A stretch of DNA of 64,000 nucleotides from Naumovozyma dairenensis CBS 421 (Eukaryota > Ascomycota > Saccharomycetes > Saccharomycetales > Saccharomycetaceae). Below, piece by piece: positions 32,809 to 43,904 of the stretch. The notes under the pieces were generated by a model. That model saw nothing but the letters and a program-made list of their open reading frames with translations, searched no databases and had not been told where the DNA came from. The stretch covers positions 682,001 to 746,000 of the forward strand of contig NC_016488.1 of NCBI RefSeq assembly GCF_000227115.2. The letters are read 5' to 3'. Both the position numbers and the translations under genes were made by a program. How positions within the stretch are numbered: the first letter of the stretch is position 1; every line of letters starts with the position of its first letter.

Positions 32809-35064
32809 TATTCGATATTGGATCCCTCACTGAATAGTACGTAAGTACTTACAGAATTTGAAGAAGTAATTTTTTTTATTTCATTTCCAGATTGTAAGCA
32901 AGTCTACTTGTTATTACTTTTTTTTTTTCTAAATAACAATCATTACCTTTAAAACATGAATTTTGCAAAATACACAAATTTATAAAAGAAAATAAGAAAG
33001 TACAAGGATTATCTTATGAAAGTTTTAAGACTGCCTTTGCAAAGTATATCTATCAAGAAGTTGCTAAAAAAATGATTCAAGAGAACAGCTTAGAAAATTA
33101 CTTTGTTATCTCAACTTCAATTCAGACTTGAACTGATTTTCACTTTACTCAGAAACACAGATAAAAACCTAACAACTAACGTCACTACGGGAGAATCAAC
33201 GACTCAAGATTTGTAACATACCATTTATAGTTCTTTAGTAATTCTTTCAATTTTGGCTCAGTTACCTCCGACATCTATCAATAATAAAAGACATGCTAAT
33301 AAAATGATATTATTTTATGCTGAAGGTCATCTTATTCCATGTGTACTGAGTGCCATTAGATTGGACGTCTATCAAAATAATTAAATAAACTGTAAAGGAA
33401 GGAAGAAGTTTGAAAGCTCGAAGAGGGATGACATTGCGGACTTGTTCAAATATGACGATTCCAAAGTCAGAGAATGAAGTTAATAGGCGGTAAAATTGTT
33501 ACTTGCTCTTTACCTTCTTATTTCCACGCTAGGAGACGAATTGGAGTTTAGATTTACAAGATTGGTTTGTTCGTACCAGTCTTTCTTTCCATAATCAACA
33601 AAAGCTCTAATGGAAAAAGAAGTCTAAGAAATCAGAACTAAGACACTCTGTACTACTAGTATTATACTGCATCAATCATAATAATAAGCCCAAGTAATAT
33701 TATGAAAATATACAGAATACTATATGAAATGAATTTTATGCAGTTGGGTGGGTGTAGTATCTGTCCAACTAATCTAAAACCGGCTACTTTTTACTAAGGA
33801 TTTATTACTTCCAGCACGGTATCATTGCCAAACAAAATATGTTGTGTTATTCAATCATTATGAACAAATCGAATGCGATAAGATTTGAACTTTGCAATTT
33901 AAACCATCAAACCTTACATGAAGCAGACATGTCAATCTTTGCACTGAACTGCTCACGAATCAAAAATATCACTATTAATTAACTGATTCCTTCATCATCT
34001 AAGGCTGATCATTCATGTTTTAATTGCCATCTCTGAACACACCATGTGTACTTTAATATTGGCATATGCTTGGAAAGCTCAAGTGATAGCGTACAACCAA
34101 ATCAAGAACTATCTCCGTGCTACACCTCATTAAATAAAAAAGACGTTATATACCTTTTATTCAATCAGAAAGGCACTGAATTTTGACATATATTTTTTCG
34201 ATCCACAACATATATATATATATATACCAAGGTGTTCTATGCCAATGGAAGCGCTATGATTAGTATCTATGGCGATAAGCATGTCATTACTGCAGTAATT
34301 GAGTTATTCACTATCTAGTTCAGTTTTTTTTCTTTGTCCTACCGTCTACATGTTGTTTCTAGTGCCCTTACTTAATTCACTGACTATAGTTTCTTTATTT
34401 ATTCTTATAATATATAATGAGATTAGTTTTGATGCGGAAGCTCTTGACCAATTTATATAAACAATAAATCTATATAAAGGTGCTCGCTACTCCTACTATA
34501 ATTCTTCAGAGAAGGTTCTCTTCTTTGAGTTTATAACCAAGTACGTATTTCATTATGAAAACACTAAACAAAAACAAATATGTCATTCATTCATTTCCTC
34601 TATGTTATTGAACAATGAAATTTTTAAACCAGCGCCAGCCTACAGGCTATTTTGCATTTCCATTATCTACCGCTGGCTGTTTGTCCATTTGGGTAGATAG
34701 AAGAGATACTTCATACATAAGAAATACCAGAAACAATTGTGACAGAGTGCTATATGGGAATCACATTAGAAACATAATGGAAATTGAGAATTGGGAACAT
34801 ATATAATACGGCACGTGGCCGGAATCACAGAGAAGAAGTAAAGTGTGTTGGTAAACCATATTTATTATTAGAACTGCTACGTACATATAGATGCATTAAG
34901 TGAATAACACCATTTTAAGTAGCATTCATACACAGGGAAATACAACGAGCTGTTCCACTGACTACACTTCTTCTAATCATTACTCTCTTTTTAACCTAAA
35001 GTAGTAGTTACTTGATTTGTTCTTCGAGGTCCCCCATAAATAACCATCTATACAAGTCTTTGTC
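32809..35064. other. 2.26-kb gene desert between EFM3 and MNS1
   Basis: Divergent promoters with no convincing gene. STR2 lies here in S. cerevisiae, but no trace of its protein is seen. It contains an AT dinucleotide tract (about 34205-34226), a TATATAAAGGTGCTCG promoter-like segment near 34472, and copy 1 of the 305-bp dispersed repeat (34653-34957). A 63-codon ORF at 34615-34806 runs into the repeat and is probably chance. A transposon relic is possible. Confidence 0.5.
34653..34957 (+). repeat. Dispersed 305-bp repeat, copy 1
   Basis: This 305-bp segment recurs in the same orientation at 47570-47874 with one internal difference (A at 34942, G in copy 2); flanks diverge immediately at both ends. 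Bounds TG...CA resemble an LTR, and a CACGTG lies inside. No flanking target-site duplication is visible with these bounds. Candidate solo LTR or MITE. Confidence 0.85.
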
Positions 35065-36885
35065 ATGGTGCAGAGGACAAAATTAACCAAAACTGGTAAA
35101 GGCGCAACCAAAAAGGACTACCAAAACAACAACGACAAGGCTAACGAAACCAAATCTTGGAAAAATACTAGTATTATAGTGGCATGTTTAGCAATATGTA
35201 CTTATTTTTATCAATCTGATTTCTTAAAGGGTAATAGACAACAATTCCATTATGAAGTACCAACTTTAAATAGATTCGATGAAATTAAATCCACCAAGGA
35301 TCAAATTGAAACCATGTTCTTACAATCTTGGTTAGATTATTCCACCAAAGGTGGTTGGGGGTATGATATTTATCATCCACTTTCACACACTGCTAAAAAT
35401 ATGCCTCAATCGAACCAACCATTAGGTTGGATTATCGTCGATTCCATAGATACCATTATGTTAATGTATAATTCTACTTCATTATACAAAGATATTTTCC
35501 AAAATGAAATATTAAGAATTGAAAATTGGATTAAGAATGATTTATCTTATAAAGATATTGATTCTGAAGTTAATGTTTTCGAAACTACTATTAGAATGTT
35601 AGGTGGATTACTTTCCGCATATCATTTATCATCCTTGGAATTCCAAATACCTGGTTCCAATCCAACGATTTATTTAGAAAAAGCTATTGAATTAGCTGAT
35701 TGTTTGACTCCTGCATTCATACAATCACCCACGGGGATCCCATATTCAAGTATTAATTTGAAAACAGGTCAAGCTATTAAAAATCATCAAGATAATGGTG
35801 CCTCATCAACTGCTGAATTCACCACATTACAATTAGAATTCAAATATTTAGCATACTTGACAAAAAATAAAACATACTGGGAATTAGTGGAAAATGTATT
35901 CCCGCCGTTATATCATAATAATGATATTTTATCCCAGGATAAACTCGATGGTTTAGTTCCAATCTATACTTTCCCCGACACAGGTCATTTCTTTACTGAA
36001 AATATTAGGTTAGGTTCACGTGGTGATTCATTTTACGAATATTTATCTAAACAATTCTTACAAACAAATCAACCTCTTTATAACATCTTATACCGTCATT
36101 CTGTAAATGGTATCAAAAGACATTTAGTCAATAAGACACATACATCAAATGAATTGACTTATATTTCTGAGAAACCAATGGGTCTAACTGCACCATCTTC
36201 ACCTAAAATGGATCATTTAGTTTGTTTCCTTGGTGGTACCATGGCCATGGGCGCTACTCGTGGGTTACCAATCAACAAGGCAAGAGTACAACCATGGTGG
36301 ATTGACGCTAAAGATGATATGGAATCTGATTGGCTTTTAGCTCAAGAATTGACTAGGACATGTTATGAAATGTATCATCAATCTCCTTCTGGGTTGGCTC
36401 CTGAAATTGTAGTGTTTAATGATGGGTCCGTACAGTATGAATTTGATGAGGATCAGGATTTTATAGTGAAACCATTAGATAGACATTGTTTGCAAAGACC
36501 TGAGACTGTAGAATCAATCATGTTCATGTACCACCTATCGAGTAACGAAGAAGAGGATGATGAAGCTAAGAAGTATCAATATCGAAAATGGGGTCAAGAA
36601 ATTTTAAATTCATTCAATGATAATTCTTGTATAGATTGTGAGATACCAAGTGAGAAAAGGTTTACAAGTTTAGATGATTGTTGGTCTATACCAACTGTTA
36701 AGAGAGATAATTTAGAAAGTTTTTGGCTGGCTGAAACTTTGAAATATCTATATCTTTTATTCGACGACGAATTTGATACAACGAAATTGACTCAATGGGT
36801 ATTTACCACTGAAGCTCATCCTCTTCCCGTGTTATCACCAGAAGAATTAACAAACATGGGACTAACAACTACCTGGTCTTTATGA
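35065..36885 (+). CDS. MNS1: ER alpha-1,2-mannosidase Mns1 (GH47)
   Basis: 606 residues; S. cerevisiae Mns1 is 549. A short basic N-terminus precedes a signal-anchor helix (about 34-50), then the GH47 catalytic barrel: SWLDYSTKGGWGYD, WIIVDSIDTIMLMY, STAEFTTLQLEFKYL, LQRPETVESIMFMYHL, and near the C-terminus the calcium-binding TTEAHPLPVL. It trims one mannose from Man9GlcNAc2 on newly made glycoproteins in the ER. It is longer than the S. cerevisiae enzyme, mainly through insertions. It is in tandem with NMD5, matching YJR131W-YJR132W. Confidence 0.95.
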   Translation: MVQRTKLTKTGKGATKKDYQNNNDKANETKSWKNTSIIVACLAICTYFYQSDFLKGNRQQFHYEVPTLNRFDEIKSTKDQIETMFLQSWLDYSTKGGWGYDIYHPLSHTAKNMPQSNQPLGWIIVDSIDTIMLMYNSTSLYKDIFQNEILRIENWIKNDLSYKDIDSEVNVFETTIRMLGGLLSAYHLSSLEFQIPGSNPTIYLEKAIELADCLTPAFIQSPTGIPYSSINLKTGQAIKNHQDNGASSTAEFTTLQLEFKYLAYLTKNKTYWELVENVFPPLYHNNDILSQDKLDGLVPIYTFPDTGHFFTENIRLGSRGDSFYEYLSKQFLQTNQPLYNILYRHSVNGIKRHLVNKTHTSNELTYISEKPMGLTAPSSPKMDHLVCFLGGTMAMGATRGLPINKARVQPWWIDAKDDMESDWLLAQELTRTCYEMYHQSPSGLAPEIVVFNDGSVQYEFDEDQDFIVKPLDRHCLQRPETVESIMFMYHLSSNEEEDDEAKKYQYRKWGQEILNSFNDNSCIDCEIPSEKRFTSLDDCWSIPTVKRDNLESFWLAETLKYLYLLFDDEFDTTKLTQWVFTTEAHPLPVLSPEELTNMGLTTTWSL

Positions 36886-37186
36886 ATCAAGTTCGAGTGC
36901 CAACTGAAGTTAAAAGACGATTGGCGATGGATAACCCGGACGACAAATTTTTCGAGAAAAGTGAAAAAATTGAAATAGTTACATATAGAAAAATATATAT
37001 TATATTATATAGATTTTACAATCAATAAAAGAGAAGAGCATCGCTGATTTGATATCTTGACCCAACAGCACTTCTTTTACCTCAAGACATAGGCATACCC
37101 TATTAAGAACGTGTTATACAATACGTGCTGAGATTGCATTATATTCCAATAGAAAAACACAAACAAACCGTCATCTCATTCTTCTA
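36886..37186. other. MNS1-NMD5 intergenic region
   Basis: 301 bp carrying the MNS1 3' end and NMD5 promoter. AT-rich; no motif stood out. Confidence 0.3.
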
Positions 37187-40100
37187 ATGGATCACAATAC
37201 TATACTGCAATGTTTTGCAGCTACTTTAGATCAAAATTTTACTATTAGATCTGATGCAGAAACTCATTTGAAGCAATTTAGTTCAAACCAAGGGTTTCTC
37301 CAAATATGTCTAGATATTATCTCCTCCAACGAGGTGGATGATAGTATTAAAATGGCTGCATCATTATATTTCAAAAACAAAATCGCTACTAGTTGGAACT
37401 CTAAATCGTCATATGCTTCTGCTACAAATACTATTGCAATAAATAAAGATGAAAAATTATTAATTAGAGATTTATTAATTCAAACAATGTTAAAATGTTC
37501 CAAAAATTCACCTCGTTGTATCAAAGTTTTGAAATATGCATTATCTGAAATTATACTTAATGATTATCCTGAAAAGAGTTGGGAATCATTATTACCTCAA
37601 TCTTTTGAATTGTTATCCAATTCAAATAATGATATAGATACTATTAACATTGCATTGATTTGTATCTCTGAAGTGTTCCGTACTTATAGATGGAAATATA
37701 ACGATGCAAGACAAGATTTAGAAGTTTTAATCATGGAATATTTCCCATCTTTATTAACTTTTGCAAATGACGTATTGTTTAATAACGGTACAAATATGAA
37801 TAACCAACAAATTGGTGATTTAACTAAATTGGTAATCAAGACCTATAAATTCGTTAGCTACTATGATTTACCATTCGTTTTACAACGCCAAGAATTCTTT
37901 ATTCCATGGGCTAATTTTTTCGTGACAATTATTCAACAAGATTTACCAATAGAGTTCTTAAATTCCACTGCAAATGATCCAAGTTCAAGAAGCAGAAATC
38001 CATGGGTGAAATGTAAAAAATGGGCTATGGGTAATATATATAGATTATTTTCTAGATACGCGGTTAATTCCATCACGAAAAAATTTGAATATAATGATTT
38101 TAAAACTGTATTCTTGAATGAATTTAGTCCACAATTTTTACAATTATTGTTTCAACAAATTGAAAAATGGGGTAATGCAAACTATTGGTTAAGTGATGAA
38201 TCATTATATTATTCATTGAGTTTCTTTGAACAATGTATATCTATGAATTCCACTTGGAAATTAATTTCTTCACATTATTTGAACATTTTACAACATATCA
38301 TCTTCCCATTGTTAACTCCAAATGAAGACACTCTAGAAACTTTTGAAAATGATCCACAAGAATATATTCATAGAAATTTGGAACTTTGGGATGATGATTA
38401 TTCCCCAGATTTAGCTGCAATTTCATTCATTGTTACTGCAGTTCATAAACGTAGCAAGAGAACTTTAGAACCAACTTTAGATTTCATTATTCAAGCATTA
38501 CAATCAAACATGTCTAATGGCAATGATATAACACTAAATAATGCTGTTCAAATTGAATCCTCTTTAAGAATGTTTTCAAGTATCATAGATAAGTTAACAC
38601 AACAAGATTCTCCATATTTGAATCATTTAGATGGCTTCTTAAAGAAGTTTGTCATTCCATTTTTCAATTCTAATTTTGCCATCTTAAGAACTCGTGTTTG
38701 TGAAATTTGTTCCAAATTGAATCCAATTGATATTAAAGATCCAGAAAATCGGGTAATCATTTTCAACGGCATTGTTTCATGCTTCAATGAATCCAAAGAT
38801 GATTCATTACCTGTCAATTTATCCGCAGCATTAGCATTACAAGTATTCATCGATGATAACCAATTCAAACAAGTTGTTTCTGAATATGTTATCCCCATGA
38901 TGGAAAGATTATTACAATTATCAAATGATTTTGAAACAGATGCAATTTCTGGAGTCATGCAAGAATTCGTAGAGCAATTTGCAGAACAACTACAACCATT
39001 TGGTGTGGAATTAATGAATAATTTGGTTCAACAATTTTTGAAATTAGCCATTGAATTAAATGAAGCGGCAAATTTTGATCCAAATACAATTATCAATGTG
39101 AAAGATATGCCTGATGAAGGTGATAAACAAATGGCTGCCATTGGGATTTTATCCACTGCTATTTCTATCTTATTATCTTTTGAAAATTCTCCTGATATTG
39201 TTAAGAATTTAGAACAATCATTTTATCCCGCTGCTGAGTTTATATTGAAGAATAATATGGAAGACTTCTATAGAGAATTGAATGAGTTTATTGAAAATTC
39301 TACATTTTTATTGAGAAGCATAAATCCAATCATTTGGAAAATTTTGGAATTGATTGGAGATAATAATAAGAATGAAAATTCCATGATTCCATTTTATTTG
39401 GAAGATTTCATGTTATCATTGAATAATATTATAATTTATGGTAAAGAAGAATTATGTAAAAATGAATTCTATACAAAGATCATTATAGAAATTTATGAAA
39501 AGGCAATTCAAGCTGAGGAAAATACTTTAGATGATATGAAAAATATTTTCCAATTATCACAAATGATGATACTAGCATTAGGTGATCATTTACCATCAAT
39601 TTTCAAAGAAAAATTCTTAACTGATGTTATGAAGGCAATTATTGAAGAGAAGGAAGATGGATTAAAGAAACACATTGTGTTTGCTGTTACGTCATACAAT
39701 GTTATCACTGCTAGTTTATGTTCAAGTTCTCCAACTTTGACATTACAATTTTTGAAGCAACATAATTGTCTTGAATTATTTTTACAACTTTGGTTTACCA
39801 ATTTTATTCCAAATTATACAAGAGTTTATGATATTAAATTATCATTAATTGCTGTTTTAAATATATGTTGTAATATGACAACAAATGCTTTCCATACCTT
39901 GGGGTTGGAATCTTTGTTAGATCAAATTGGTAAAGTTGTCGTTCAATTGATAGCCAAATTACCAATTGCCATTAAAGAATTGAATGATAAAAAGAGAGAA
40001 TTTAGTAATTTCGACGCTAATAAATGGGATGATTCTAATGGTGTTTTTGATAAAGCATTTAATGATGATGACGAAATCGACGAAAATGCTGATGATGACG

Positions 40101-40396
40101 AAGTTAATGGTGATGAGGAAGCTGATGATGTAAGGAAATTGATGGATATGTTAGAGAAAGATAATGGAGATGATTATCAATTCGTACATTCAGGTACATT
40201 TAATGAAGCAGATTCATTTGATGATTTAGAAGAAGATCCTTTAACAGAATCCATTTTACACAATATTGATGCATTCAGTCTGTTTAAAGAATCATTTGCT
40301 AACTTAGAACAGAACGATGTGACAAGGTATCAAACTTTAATGCATTCATTAAGTGAGGAAGAAATACAAATATTAAGACACACACTATCTTTATAA
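37187..40396 (+). CDS. NMD5: Importin-beta family karyopherin Nmd5 (Kap119)
   Basis: 1069 residues; S. cerevisiae Nmd5 is 1048. The N-terminal importin-beta domain (about 20-100) is followed by HEAT-like helices throughout. An acidic stretch lies at about 957-985 before the conserved C-terminus (FNEADSFDDLEEDPLTES). Nmd5 imports Hog1, Crz1, TFIIS and others. Sxm1 is the closest paralog, but synteny with MNS1 and XPT1 supports NMD5 (YJR132W). Confidence 0.93.
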   Translation: MDHNTILQCFAATLDQNFTIRSDAETHLKQFSSNQGFLQICLDIISSNEVDDSIKMAASLYFKNKIATSWNSKSSYASATNTIAINKDEKLLIRDLLIQTMLKCSKNSPRCIKVLKYALSEIILNDYPEKSWESLLPQSFELLSNSNNDIDTINIALICISEVFRTYRWKYNDARQDLEVLIMEYFPSLLTFANDVLFNNGTNMNNQQIGDLTKLVIKTYKFVSYYDLPFVLQRQEFFIPWANFFVTIIQQDLPIEFLNSTANDPSSRSRNPWVKCKKWAMGNIYRLFSRYAVNSITKKFEYNDFKTVFLNEFSPQFLQLLFQQIEKWGNANYWLSDESLYYSLSFFEQCISMNSTWKLISSHYLNILQHIIFPLLTPNEDTLETFENDPQEYIHRNLELWDDDYSPDLAAISFIVTAVHKRSKRTLEPTLDFIIQALQSNMSNGNDITLNNAVQIESSLRMFSSIIDKLTQQDSPYLNHLDGFLKKFVIPFFNSNFAILRTRVCEICSKLNPIDIKDPENRVIIFNGIVSCFNESKDDSLPVNLSAALALQVFIDDNQFKQVVSEYVIPMMERLLQLSNDFETDAISGVMQEFVEQFAEQLQPFGVELMNNLVQQFLKLAIELNEAANFDPNTIINVKDMPDEGDKQMAAIGILSTAISILLSFENSPDIVKNLEQSFYPAAEFILKNNMEDFYRELNEFIENSTFLLRSINPIIWKILELIGDNNKNENSMIPFYLEDFMLSLNNIIIYGKEELCKNEFYTKIIIEIYEKAIQAEENTLDDMKNIFQLSQMMILALGDHLPSIFKEKFLTDVMKAIIEEKEDGLKKHIVFAVTSYNVITASLCSSSPTLTLQFLKQHNCLELFLQLWFTNFIPNYTRVYDIKLSLIAVLNICCNMTTNAFHTLGLESLLDQIGKVVVQLIAKLPIAIKELNDKKREFSNFDANKWDDSNGVFDKAFNDDDEIDENADDDEVNGDEEADDVRKLMDMLEKDNGDDYQFVHSGTFNEADSFDDLEEDPLTESILHNIDAFSLFKESFANLEQNDVTRYQTLMHSLSEEEIQILRHTLSL

Positions 40397-41053
40397 GAAC
40401 TTTACTAAAAAAGTTGAAAACTAGAAGCGGGAACAAAAGAAAAGAGAAAAGAAACAAAATCATAACAAGCATGTATATTCTTGCAAATATATATATATAT
40501 ATCATTGCACGATTATAAAATATAACGTAATTTAAAGCAAGCAGGGAAGAATAGACAAGAAAAGACAGGAATAATAATCTAAAGGATCGTCTTATGATGA
40601 TCCATTTAGTAGCTTCTCAAAAAATGTTGATTTTTCCAAATTGTGACACAGTATCTCTGGTATTTGTGTAAATAGCTAAGCTGACTCAGCTAGCGGGCAC
40701 AGACATATGGAAGTAAGTTTGATAAAAGAATTGTACTTGAAGGAAAAGAATAGTCTATTATTACTTTACGTCTATTTCTTTTAATAATTAATATAAAGCA
40801 ACTTTAGTGTTTGTGACGCGGCCCGGGTAACAGGGAAAATTTTTCAAAATTAAAAAACCCACCTCATCTCATCTCATCGCATCACAATCTCATAGAGTAC
40901 GTATGTAGACTAGAATAAAAGATATAGGAACATAGTAATACAGCTCTGTAGGTCTGGTGATTACTAGCCAATTAATCTTGTAGTATTGTCGAAGTGCCGA
41001 GAATAGCCCCCCCCACAGTAAAGAGAATATATCCTTCATCAATACCACTTACT
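40397..41053. promoter_or_regulatory. UTP9 promoter with PAC, RRPE and Reb1-like sites
   Basis: 657 bp upstream of UTP9. It contains a Reb1-type CGGGTAA (40824-40830), an RRPE (40835-40846, TGAAAAATTTTC on the minus strand) and a PAC element (40868-40880, GCGATGAGATGAG on the minus strand). PAC plus RRPE is the classic pair of ribosome-biogenesis promoters, controlled by Stb3 and Dot6/Tod6 in S. cerevisiae. They lie about 175-220 bp upstream of the chosen ATG. Confidence 0.8.
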
Positions 41054-42736
41054 ATGACAATTGAACCTAGTGGGTCATTTTCCCCAGATGCAAGCAGATT
41101 TGTGATTAGAACTATTACACCACAAAAAAATTCTGTCGATATATATCCATTAGATGCATCCAATGGTTATAAGATCAATAGTTCATTGGTTAGTCATCTT
41201 GACTATGAAGCCAATGATTTAGTTGGGAAAGATGTCAATGCATATGCCTGGTGTACTGGCATGGATATGAATGATGGTGATGTACCAAGTCAAACAAAGA
41301 GGAAAATGACTGCTGAAAATGATGGTGAAGATGAAGAAAACTCTATGAGAAAAGTTTCTCAACGTGGGGACTTCCTTGTTAATATATTTGACGATGGGAA
41401 AATTGTAGTATTTTCTGCGGATGGGAAAGGTATTGTTAATATAATCCGTTTTAAGGAAAAATTGAAAGGTTATGCTATAGATGGTCCATATATTTGGCTA
41501 CATGATGAAAATGATTGTTTAAAGAAGTATGAATATAATAAAGCTAAGCCTATCAAAACTTTCCATCTAATTGAAGGGAAGGGTGATGTGGAACTCCGTT
41601 TAGATTCTACAATTACCACTAATGGTATCACGTATTTGGTCTTGATGTCCAAGAGCGAAGTACTAATTATTGATCCAACTAAGAGAAGACCTAGTACATT
41701 TAGGAAATATGGAATTGATAACCCAAGATGGTGTGATATAACTAATGATGGCAAGTTTTTCATTCATACAATAGACGGGACCAATATCTTTGATTTAGAA
41801 ACTAATCAAATGGTACAAAACTTTGACGACAACACGTGTGTGACGAAAATTTATGATGATCTATTGTTTTGTTTAAGTTTTGAAAATGAAATACTTGTTT
41901 ATAAACTCAAAGAGAGAAACCTTCTCTGTAAAATTATAGTAGGAGCAGAAACTGTGCTTGATTTTAAAGTTATTGGTCAAGATTTATTGATAGCATGGTT
42001 AAATGTGAACGAGCCAAATTTCAAACTAATCTCACTAGATAGCATAAGGGGTAACAAAGAAATTATACTTAATGAAGCCCCAAAATCAGAACAACAACTA
42101 GTAGCGGATGGTACAAATGGTCTTGCTGAAGTTGAAAGTAAGAACGAAGAACCTGAAACACAAAAACTAATAAAAGAAAAACCAACTAAAGCTGAACAAA
42201 CCGAGTTAAGCTCTTTGTTAGTAAAGGAATTGGCAGAATCCGATTTTCGGAATAATACTACAGCTGTTCTAGAATTGGTTGTATCAGAGAAATGGAGTGA
42301 ACCAAAGATAAAGTCGTTTGTCACACAGAAATTACAAGGGCAAGATATAATTTTGAAATTCACTAACCTAATAGTTATTGAGCTACAGAAAACTACTGAT
42401 AATAAAGAAATATTGTCTCTATGGTTGAAATATATTCTTCTTTGTAAAAGGGATCAACTAAATACATCTTCAAACAAGTCATTAAAGAAGAATTTGAAAC
42501 ATTTAAAAACATCTTTGAGAATTTCCAGTGAAACATTACCAATTTTATTGAGCATGCAAGGTAGATTAGAAATGTTAAAGAGACAAGCCTCATTAAGAAA
42601 AGAATTATCGGAATTAGATTTAGAAGAAACAACTGGACCAGATGGCATTGAATCCGTAGTAGTCAATGAAGGGACTGAAGAAGATAATTTGAATACATCG
42701 TCTGCTGATATATATGTAGACGCTACTGAGTTTTAA
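41054..42736 (+). CDS. UTP9: t-UTP subunit Utp9 of the SSU processome
   Basis: 560 residues from ATG 41054 (MTIEPSGSFSPDASRF); a GTG 60 bases upstream is in frame but the family start fits the ATG. S. cerevisiae Utp9 is about 575. The N-terminal half is a divergent beta-propeller (KRRPSTFRKYG, SWLNVNEPNF-like AWLNVNEPNF). The C-terminal helical domain has the Utp12-type segment LWLKYILLCKRDQL and LLSMQGRLEMLKRQA. It belongs to the t-UTP/UtpA complex in early 18S rRNA processing. S. cerevisiae UTP9 is on chromosome VIII, the ohnologous partner of this region, so its presence here reflects differential gene loss. Confidence 0.88.
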   Translation: MTIEPSGSFSPDASRFVIRTITPQKNSVDIYPLDASNGYKINSSLVSHLDYEANDLVGKDVNAYAWCTGMDMNDGDVPSQTKRKMTAENDGEDEENSMRKVSQRGDFLVNIFDDGKIVVFSADGKGIVNIIRFKEKLKGYAIDGPYIWLHDENDCLKKYEYNKAKPIKTFHLIEGKGDVELRLDSTITTNGITYLVLMSKSEVLIIDPTKRRPSTFRKYGIDNPRWCDITNDGKFFIHTIDGTNIFDLETNQMVQNFDDNTCVTKIYDDLLFCLSFENEILVYKLKERNLLCKIIVGAETVLDFKVIGQDLLIAWLNVNEPNFKLISLDSIRGNKEIILNEAPKSEQQLVADGTNGLAEVESKNEEPETQKLIKEKPTKAEQTELSSLLVKELAESDFRNNTTAVLELVVSEKWSEPKIKSFVTQKLQGQDIILKFTNLIVIELQKTTDNKEILSLWLKYILLCKRDQLNTSSNKSLKKNLKHLKTSLRISSETLPILLSMQGRLEMLKRQASLRKELSELDLEETTGPDGIESVVVNEGTEEDNLNTSSADIYVDATEF

Positions 42737-43904
42737 AAAAACAACGGAAAAGTACCAAAAAATAATGAGCTACCAAAATCAGTGTGATACAAAAGATAGT
42801 TTTATAGAACCGAAGTGAATATCATCTTAGGGAAGCATTTAATTATTGTTCATTTGCATATATGTAAGATATAAACTTTATAATTTACTTCGAACCCCCT
42901 TCACTCTAACTTCCTATAGTTGCATTAACCTCAGCTAAAACGATTACCAAAACTACTCAAGTTGTCCCCATTGGATCCCTAATGCTTATCTAATGATTTC
43001 GGAATATACAACACAGTACTAGCCTTGGTAGTTTCTCTTGGCTATTAACTATATAACTAGGGCCCATAATGTAATCTAATCTAAGTAATGAAATTCAACA
43101 AGAGAAGCTAGGATCCGTACATTTAAATTCATGTCACATATTCTGCCTGATAATATCATCTAAGAGGAAAGGAAGTCTTTTCATAACTATGATTGTGGTA
43201 GTACCACCTCTCCGTTGGATTTATTCTACAATTTACCAACCCATTACTTGAGCGTCCGTTTTCAACAGGTAGTCAAATTCGTCGACATAATATTTGAGGT
43301 TTACGACCCCCTCTAAAACCACGATGGTCATACGTTTAGAATTTAGTCACTGACCTGTCATAAGAATAGATCTCTTCAATGGTTTGAACAAGAATTGAAT
43401 TCTACAACAGTAACACCTAAGAGGCAAGAGCTGTCAAGTTTTATATCTTCATTATTCCAACGCTTCCTAACTTTACTCAAGTAAGTAGCATAACTCGATC
43501 ATCATCCGGTGACAGTGGTCAGTCGGCTAACTAATTAGTAGTGGAAAATGTTTGTACATAATCATCTTTATCTGCTTCATCTACCCACTTACGTTACATA
43601 TGTTAGTACCAGTTTACGTACGTAACTTTACGTACTTTTCTGGGAGGACGAAAGCGATGCTCATCGCTGGAACTGAAATAATTTATATAAATCTTGTCAG
43701 AAAATTTTTCACTTCGAGCTTTTTTGGTCTTTATTTGTTTAAGATTCTCGAGGAATAATGATAGAAGAGGCTTCCTTTGTACATTTGGATTATCTCTTTA
43801 TCATTCATTAGTAGTATCTTTTTTTCTCAAGATAGGTAAGCCAAACTGGTACGACCATCCGTTCATTCTAGTGCATATAAATATTATAAGTCCATCACGA
43901 AAAA
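42737..43904. other. 1.17-kb UTP9-XPT1 intergenic region
   Basis: UTP9 3' end and XPT1 promoter. Long for this genome. No tRNA, snoRNA or repeat recognised; short ORFs at 43552-43912 are AT-rich and look like chance. Palindromic GTACGTAAC-type sequence occurs near 43615-43630. Confidence 0.3.

Noticed and set aside
34615..34806. 63-codon ATG ORF entering repeat copy 1
   Set aside because: Crosses the boundary of a mobile-looking repeat; the second repeat copy lacks the upstream half, so it is not a conserved protein.
42890..42905. TTCGAACCCC as a tRNA B box on the minus strand
   Set aside because: The reverse complement lacks the terminal CC of a B box, and no A box or cloverleaf can be formed around it.
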